A DNA stretch of 64,000 bases from Bathymodiolus brooksi. Its lineage: Eukaryota > Mollusca > Bivalvia > Mytilida > Modiolidae. The stretch lies in NCBI GenBank assembly GCA_963680875.1, contig OY804585.1, positions 24,508,186-24,572,185 on the forward strand, read 5' to 3'. The notes beneath the pieces were generated by a model that did not search any database, had not been told where the DNA came from, and worked only from the letters and a program-made list of their open reading frames with translations. Shown one piece after another: positions 52,401 to 61,400 of this stretch; position 1 is the stretch's first letter; every line of letters starts with the position of its first letter. A program made the translations under genes and the position numbers.

Positions 52401-55400
52401 CCGTAGCTGTTTTTGGCCTGTCATGTTTAGGTTCTTTGGTTTTCTTGTATACATGTATTTAACCTTAGCTGTTTTGGCCTGTCATGTTTAGGTTCTTTGG
52501 TTTTCTTGTATACATGTATTTAACCTTAGCTGTTTTGGCCTGTCATGTTTAGGTTCTTTGGTTTTCTTGTATACATGTATTTAACCTTAGCTGTTTTGGC
52601 CTGTCATGTTTATGTTCTTTGGTTTTCTTGTATACATGTATTTAACCTTAGCTGTTTTGGCCTGTCATGTTTAGGTTCTTTGGTTTTCTTGTTTACATGT
52701 ATTTAACCTTAACTGTTTTGGCCTGTCATGTTTAGGTTCTTTGGTTTTCTTGTATACATGTATTTAACCTTAGCTGTTTTGGCCTTTCATGTTTAGGTTC
52801 TTTGGTTTTCTTGTATACATGTATTTAACCTTAGCTGTTTTGGCCTGTAATGTTTAGGTTCTTTGGTTTTCTTGTATACATGTATTTAACCTTAACTGTT
52901 TTTGGCCTGTCATGTTCATGTTCTTTGGTTTTCTTGTATACATGTATTTAACCTTAACTGATTTGGCCTGTCATGTTTAGGTTCTTTGGTTTTCTTGTAT
53001 ACATGTATTTAACCTTAGCTGTTTTGGCCTGTCATGTTTAGGTTCTTTGGTTTTCTTGTATACATGTATTTAACCTTAACTGTTTTGGCCTGTCATGTTT
53101 ATGTTCTTTGGTTTTCTTGTATACATGTATTTAACCTTAGCTGTTTTGGCCTGTCATGTTTAGGTTCTTTGGTTTTCTTGTATACATGTATTTAACCTAA
53201 GCTGTTTTTGCCTGTCATGTTTATGTTCTTTGGTTTTCTTGTATACATGTATTTAACCTTAGCTGTTTTGGCCTGTCATGTTTAGGTTCTTTGGTTTTCT
53301 TGTATACATGTATTTAACCTTAGCTGTTTTTGCCTGTCATGTTTAGGTTCTTTGGTTTTCTTGTATACATGTATTTAACCTTAGCTGTTTTGGCCTGTCA
53401 TGTTTAGGTTCTTTGGTTTTCTTGTATACATGTATTTAACCTTAACTGTTTTTGGCCTGTCATGTTTATGTTCTTTGGTTTTCTTGTATACATGTATTTA
53501 ACCTTAGCTGTTTTGATCTGTGATGTTTAGGTTCTTTGGTTTTCTTGTATACATGTATTTAACCTTAGCTGTTTTGGCCTGTCATGTTTAGGTTTTTTGG
53601 TTTTCTTGTATACATGTATTTAACTTTAGATGTTTTGGCCTGTAATGTTTAGGTTCTTTGGTTTTCTTGTATACATGTATTTAACCTTAGCTGTTTTGGC
53701 CTGTCATGTTTAGGTTCTTTGGTTTTCTTGTATACATGTATTTAACCTTAGCTGTTTTTGGCCTGTCATGTTTAGGTTCTTTGGTTTTCTTGTATACATG
53801 TATTTAACCTTAACTGTTTTTGGCCTGTCATATTTATGTTCTTTGGTTTTCTTGTATACATGTATTTAACCTTAACTGATTTGGCCTGTCATGTTTATGT
53901 TCTTTGGTTTTCTTGTATACATGTATTTAACCTTAGCTGTTTTGGCCTGTCATGTTTAGGTTCTTTGGTTTTCTTGTATACATGTATTTAACCTTAGCTG
54001 TTTTGGCCTGTCATGTTTAGGTTCTTTGGTTTTCTTGTATACATGTATTTAACCTTAACTGTTTTGGCCTGTCATGTTTATGTTCTTTGGTTTTCTTGTA
54101 TACATGTATTTAACCTTAGCTGTTTTGGCCTGTCATGTTTAGGTTCTTTGGTTTTCTTGTATACATATATTTAACCTTAGCTGTTTTGGTCTGTGATGTT
54201 TAGGTTCTTTGGTTTTCTTGTATACATGTATTTAACCTTAGCTGTTTTGGCCTGTAATGTTTAGGTTCTTTGGTTTTCTTGTATGCATGTATTTAGCCTT
54301 AGCTGTTTTGGCCTGTCATGTTTAGGTTCTTTGGGGTTCTTGTAGACATGTATTTAACCTTAGCTGTTTTGGCCTGTCATGTTTAGGTTCTATGGTTTTC
54401 TTGTATACATGTATTTAACCTTAGCTGTTTTGGCCTGTCATGTTTAGGTTCTTTGGTTTTCTTGTATACATGTATTTAACCTTAGCTGTTTTGGCCTGTC
54501 ATGTTTAGGTTCTTTGGTTTTCTTGTATACATGTATTTAACCTTAGCTGTTTTGGCCTGTCATGTTTAGGTTCTTTGGTTTTCTTGTATACATGTATTTA
54601 ACCTTAACTGTTTTGGCCTGTCATGTTTATGTTCTTTGGTTTTCTTGTATACATGTATTTAACCTTAGCTGTTTTGGCCTGTCATGTTTAGGTTCTTTGG
54701 TTTTCTTGTATACATGTATTTAACCTAAGCTGTTTTTGCCTGTCATGTTTATGTTCTTTGGTTTTCTTGTATACATGTATTTAACCTTAGCTGTTTTGGC
54801 CTGTCATGTTTATGTTCTTTGGTTTTCTTGTATACATGTATTTAACCTTAGCTGTTTTGGCCTGTCATGTTTAGGTTCTTTGGTTTTCTTGTTTACATGT
54901 ATTTAACCTTAACTGTTTTGGCCTGTCATGTTTAGGTTCTTTGGTTTTCTTGTATACATGTATTTAACCTTAGCTGTTTTGGCCTTTCATGTTTAGGTTC
55001 TTTGGTTTTCTTGTATACATGTATTTAACCTTAGCTGTTTTGGCCTGTAATGTTTAGGTTCTTTGGTTTTCTTGTATACATGTATTTAACCTTAACTGTT
55101 TTTGGCCTGTCATGTTCATGTTCTTTGGTTTTCTTGTATACATGTATTTAACCTTAACTGATTTGGCCTGTCATGTTTAGGTTCTTTGGTTTTCTTGTAT
55201 ACATGTATTTAACCTTAGCTGTTTTGGCCTGTCATGTTTAGGTTCTTTGGTTTTCTTGTATACATGTATTTAACCTTAACTGTTTTGGCCTGTCATGTTT
55301 ATGTTCTTTGGTTTTCTTGTATACATGTATTTAACCTTAGCTGTTTTGGCCTGTCATGTTTAGGTTCTTTGGTTTTCTTGTATACATGTATTTAACCTAA

Positions 55401-58400
55401 GCTGTTTTTGCCTGTCATGTTTATGTTCTTTGGTTTTCTTGTATACATGTATTTAACCTTAGCTGTTTTGGCCTGTCATGTTTAGGTTCTTTGGTTTTCT
55501 TGTATACATGTATTTAACCTTAGCTGTTTTTGCCTGTCATGTTTAGGTTCTTTGGTTTTCTTGTATACATGTATTTAACCTTAGCTGTTTTGGCCTGTCA
55601 TGTTTAGGTTCTTTGGTTTTCTTGTATACATGTATTTAACCTTAACTGTTTTTGGCCTGTCATGTTTATGTTCTTTGGTTTTCTTGTATACATGTATTTA
55701 ACCTTAGCTGTTTTGATCTGTGATGTTTAGGTTCTTTGGTTTTCTTGTATACATGTATTTAACCTTAGCTGTTTTGGCCTGTCATGTTTAGGTTTTTTGG
55801 TTTTCTTGTATACATGTATTTAACTTTAGATGTTTTGGCCTGTAATGTTTATGTTCTTTGGTTTTCTTGTATACATGTATTTAACCTTAGCTGTTTTGGC
55901 CTGTCATGTTTAGGTTCTTTGGTTTTCTTGTATACATGTATTTAACCTTAGCTGTTTTTGGCCTGTCATGTTTAGGTTCTTTGGTTTTCTTGTATACATG
56001 TATTTAACCTTAACTGTTTTTGGCCTGTCATATTTATGTTCTTTGGTTTTCTTGTATACATGTATTTAACCTTAACTGATTTGGCCTGTCATGTTTATGT
56101 TCTTTGGTTTTCTTGTATACATGTATTTAACCTTAGCTGTTTTGGCCTGTCATGTTTAGGTTCTTTGGTTTTCTTGTATACATGTATTTAACCTTAGCTG
56201 TTTTGGCCTGTCATGTTTAGGTTCTTTGGTTTTCTTGTATACATGTATTTAACCTTAACTGTTTTGGCCTGTCATGTTTATGTTCTTTGGTTTTCTTGTA
56301 TACATGTATTTAACCTTAGCTGTTTTGGCCTGTCATGTTTAGGTTCTTTGGTTTTCTTGTATACATATATTTAACCTTAGCTGTTTTGGTCTGTGATGTT
56401 TAGGTTCTTTGGTTTTCTTGTATACATGTATTTAACCTTAGCTGTTTTGGCCTGTAATGTTTAGGTTCTTTGGTTTTCTTGTATGCATGTATTTAGCCTT
56501 AGCTGTTTTGGCCTGTCATGTTTAGGTTCTTTGGGGTTCTTGTAGACATGTATTTAACCTTAGCTGTTTTGGCCTGTCATGTTTAGGTTCTATGGTTTTC
56601 TTGTATACATGTATTTAACCTTAGCTGTTTTGGCCTGTCATGTTTAGGTTCTTTGGTTTTCTTGTATACATGTATTTAACCTTAGCTGTTTTGGCCTGTC
56701 ATGTTTAGGTTCTTTGGTTTTCTTGTATACATGTATTTAACCTTAGCTGTTTTAGCCTGTCATGTTTAGGTTCTTTTGTTTTCTTGTATACATGTATTTA
56801 GCCTTAGCTGTTTTGGCCTGTCATGTTTAGGTTCTTTGGGTTTCTTGTAGACATGTATTTAACCTTAGCTGTTTTGGTCTGTGATGTTTAGGTTCTTTGG
56901 TTTTCTTGTATACATGTATTTAACCTTAACTGTTTTGGCCTGTCATGTTTAGGTTCTTTGGTGTTCTTGTATACATGTATTTAACCTTAGCTGTTTTGGC
57001 CTGTAATGTTTAGGTTCTTTGGTTTTCTTGTATACATGTATTTAGCCTTAGCTGTTTTGGCCTGTCATGTTTAGGTTCTTTGGGTTTCTTGTAGACATGT
57101 ATTTAACCTTAGCTGTTTTGGTCTGTGATGTTTAGGTTCTTTGGTTTTCTTGTATACATGTATTTAACCTTAACTGTTTTGGCCTGTCATGTTTAGGTTC
57201 TTTGGTGTTCTTGTATACATGTATTTAACCTTAGCTGATTTCGCCTGTCATGTTTAGGTTCTTTGGTTTTCTTGCTCCTATAGACTTAAATTATTTGGCT
57301 TTCCAATCTTTAGACTTTGAGTGTACCTGATGAACGTTATTCATAAACATGTCATGTACACTATTAAATATCTATGTTTTTATTTGTATGTGATAAAGTT
57401 TGTCAGTGTCTTGCGACATGTTGGTTGTTTTCTCCGGGTACTCTGGTTTCCTCCAACAATAAAACTGACCTCCACGATATAACTGAAATATTGTTGAAAG
57501 TGGCGTTAAACACCATAGAACCAATAAAACTATTTGTATATTTTGTTGCATTTGAATATCTTTTAAATCATAATTTTAGTATAGAGAAGACCAGTCAATC
57601 AAGCAATATTTTAACGAGATGTTGAATAAATTACGAGAGAAAATCGTGGTGTTTGACCTGGAAGCTTTACTGATAAAACCAGTACAGAGGATATTAAAAT
57701 ACCCATTATTACTGAATGAACTTATAAAAGTAAGTATTAAAAACATTATACAATGAAACCTGTCTAAAGCAAACCTCATTGGGACCAACTTTTGTGTTCA
57801 GTATAGACAGGTGATTGGTTTATACAGGTTAACTTAACAATGATTTCCTGAATTTAACTTTATTTAAAGTTCTGTTTATTCACTAATTTGGTTTATTCAA
57901 GGTTTGATTTAGACAAAGTTTCATGATACTTGGAAAAAGACAATTCCATGAAAATTTATATTCATGATTTAAAAAATAAGTTAAAATAAACATAACTCTA
58001 TGTTTTTTTATGCATAATGATTTGAATTTATGCTTCATGACTGATTCTGTTACACTTAACATGAAAGGACAAAGTTACAATGTAATTGACTATCATACCT
58101 GTCTGAACCGGATCTCCTTGGGACCAACTTTTGTGTTCAGTATAGACATGTGATCGGTTTATACAGGTTAAATTAACAATGATTTCCTGCATTTGAACTT
58201 TATTCAAAGTTCTGTTTATTCACTATTTTGGTTTATTCAAGGTTTGATTTGGACAAAGTTTCATGTTACTTGGAATAAGACAATTCCATGAAAATTTATA
58301 TTCATGATTTAAAAAATAAATGAAATGTCTTATCTATGTTTTTTCATGCATAATGATTTGAATTTATGCTTCATGACTGATTCTGTTAAACTTAACATGA

Positions 58401-61400
58401 AAGGACAAAGTTACAATGTAATTGACTATCATACATAAATTGCTAGGGGCCTGTACTATTTTATTTATGTTTCTAGTCAACAGAGGACAGTCATAAAGAT
58501 AAAGTGGAGATCCTGAACGGTATAAATGCCATGACTGATGTGGCTAAAGCTATCAATGAGTACAAACGTAGGAAAGATCTAGGTAATTTTCACATATGGT
58601 AGCCTGCGATATTAGACAATAGCCTGAATCCTGTGTCTAGTGATAATTGTGTTGTCACATATGGTAGCCTGCGATATTAGACAATAGCCTGAATCATGTG
58701 TCTAGTGATAATTGTGTTGCACTCGATCGTTATATCATAATGATTATAGTCCTGTTGGTTCAGTTTAAAAAAAAGTAAATAACAAAAAAATTGGTTAGAT
58801 CCAACTGACAACGTTGTAATCCTGCCAGATACTCCAGTATAATTTGAAAACTAGTCCATGATCATTACTGCCTATCATAGTTGCCAAAATGTTTGCTTGA
58901 AATACTAAAACTAAAACAATCGTTAGTCTTAAAAAATTGCTTGTTAACATAGATTTAAAAAAATTCATGATTATTGAAATACTAAAACTAAAACAATCGT
59001 TAGTCTTAAAAAATTGCTTGTTAACCTAGATTTAAAAAAATTCATGATTAATGTCTGGTTTATATGCTACATATCTATTTTGTCTTGAAATTGGGATGAT
59101 TAAAAAGCTGGGTAGCCCTCTATAAAGAACATGTAGTTCAGAACAAGTTGTTGAATAAATAAGAAATATGACGAACAACATCCCAGGTAATTTAATAGCC
59201 GTTTGCAGATAGCTCAACCACAGGTTTTGCAGCTAATGTAAAAATTGAAGAACTTTTTATCTAATTTTTCGAAATCTTTTCAGGGGATGTCTCAAAACTC
59301 TCTAGCAGACATAGCATCAGTGATATTTTATTAATTTAGTCTTGAGATACTTTTTAGTCTAGATAAGTTTTTTTTAACTAGTACATGTAAATGTACTTTG
59401 GAGCAAATAGAACCAAGCATATCAGAAATGTTGCTTGGATGATCCTCAATATTTGTGATTTTCATTTCTTTTGGAAATTCAACATGGCTTTTTGTTAAAA
59501 AGAAATTTAAGCAAGATGCCCATTATTGTATGGCCAAGATGAAGTCTGAAATAAGAAGTTATTATTGAATTATTTTCAGTTTATAAATATAAAAGAGAAA
59601 CGGACCAATCACTAGGAGACATGTTGGCAAAACTCAACTTCCATTCATTGAAGAAGAAAGGAAGTAGATTTAAATGGAGATTATCCACAAATCTTGGAAT
59701 TGCACCACAGGTAATTAATTCTTGGACACCTAAAGGGGCTGTCGTGGTTGTGATCATGTGGTAGTTGGATTTACAACTACCTATTCAATCAGTCCCTATC
59801 ATCACTAAAGTTGTGAGTTTGAACACTGTTCATGGCGAGGTGTACTTGATACAACATTATGTGATAAAGTTTGTCAGTGACTTGCAACAGGTCGGTGGTT
59901 TTCCCCGGGTACTCTGGTTTCCTCCATCAATAAAACTGACCACCATGATATAACTGAAATATTGTTGAAAGTGGCATTAAACACCATAAAACCAACCAAC
60001 CTAAAGATTGCATTGATGGCAGAAGGTCTCATTTACATGTACATTCCCAGAATGACAGTTGTGAGACATGTGATGTTTTCACTAATGAACATGATTAACC
60101 CTCTCTAATCTAAACCCTGAATTATGATGACCTATTCCTGAGAGTAATAATAATTATTTTACAGAAGTATACAAATACATTAACAGTAATGGTAATACAG
60201 CATCTATATTTTAAAAATTACATAACCTGTAAATGTTTCCATGGTAATGAAAATTAAAATTGTCTATGAAAAAATTTAATCTTGCAATAAGTGTTTTTTT
60301 CTGGTTTGATCAGTAAGATCATCATGGTTGTGATTGTATGTTCGTTGGATTTACAACTACCTGTGCAATCAGTGCCTATCACTACTAACTTTGTGAGTTT
60401 GAATAAAGCTCATGGCGAGGCGTTCTCGGTAGAACATTATGTGATAAAGTTTGTCACTGACTTGCGTCAGGTCTGTGGTTTTCTTCGGGTACTCCGGTTT
60501 CCTCCACAAATAAAACTGATCGCAACGATATAACTGAAATATTGTTGAAAGTGGCATTAAACACCATAACCCTAACCCCTAGAAAATTCATTTTAAGGGA
60601 AATGTTCACAATAAACACTGTTATCTCCATCCTATTATTATTTATATAAAAAAAGTTCATTGGATGATATACTTAATTTTCAGAGGAAAAAACTGTAATA
60701 GTTGATTTAAAGCAAACACTAGACTTCTTCTAAAGAAACTATTTTATTGATTTTTTATTTTATATAATTAAGACAAAAGATGAAGATTTTGAAAAAGAAG
60801 AAACAAAGTTTACAGAGATAGAGAAAACTATTAGAATATTTGCTAAAGATGTACAGACCTATATGGATCAATTACAGGTATGTTTCAGTTATAACCCCCC
60901 CCCCCCCCCCCCCTTTTTTATGATCTATAATCATGAATGCTAATAAAGAAGCTGCAAAAATACCTGATGCAAAAGTCCCAGTATACAGTATCCAATTGTT
61001 TCTTATTAGCATTCAAATGTTTCTGTATTGAAAACACTGCCAAACTTTTTTTCATTGTCTGACATTATTTAGATCTGATTGTACTGTAAACTTTTTTTCA
61101 TTGTCTGACATTATTTAGACCTGATTGTACTGTAAGTTTTAATATCATGTGATGTCTAAATTTTCATGCCAAATTGATGTGTAGAAAATAACATGATAGT
61201 CATTTGCTTTTCGTCACATGATAATCATGTGTTTTATGATTTCATGCCTCAATATACCAGTATTACATGCATATATAGTATTTATATAAAAATGATGTGA
61301 ATTTTCATGCTATGATAATGTATTTCTCCATTTGTTTTTAAACTTTGTATATAAAATAAGCAGGAACAGGACTAAAGCCCCCTAGGACAAAAGCCCCCTG

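Larger units (their letters stand above)
40359..57579 (+). other. DNMBP intron 7 (17.2 kb), mostly one satellite array
   Basis: Phase-0 intron. Roughly 15.7 of 17.2 kb is a single 61-bp tandem repeat family. Near the acceptor is a truncated SINE (57385-57535). The intron splits the DH domain between its CR2 and CR3 regions. Confidence 0.9.

Noticed and set aside
40711..57274. CRISPR-like repeat array, or short membrane-protein genes (repeating [11 protein letters not shown] frames)
   Set aside because: The unit is contiguous with no spacers. The period of 61 bp is not a multiple of 3, so each frame soon hits a stop; the frames reappear only because the DNA repeats.
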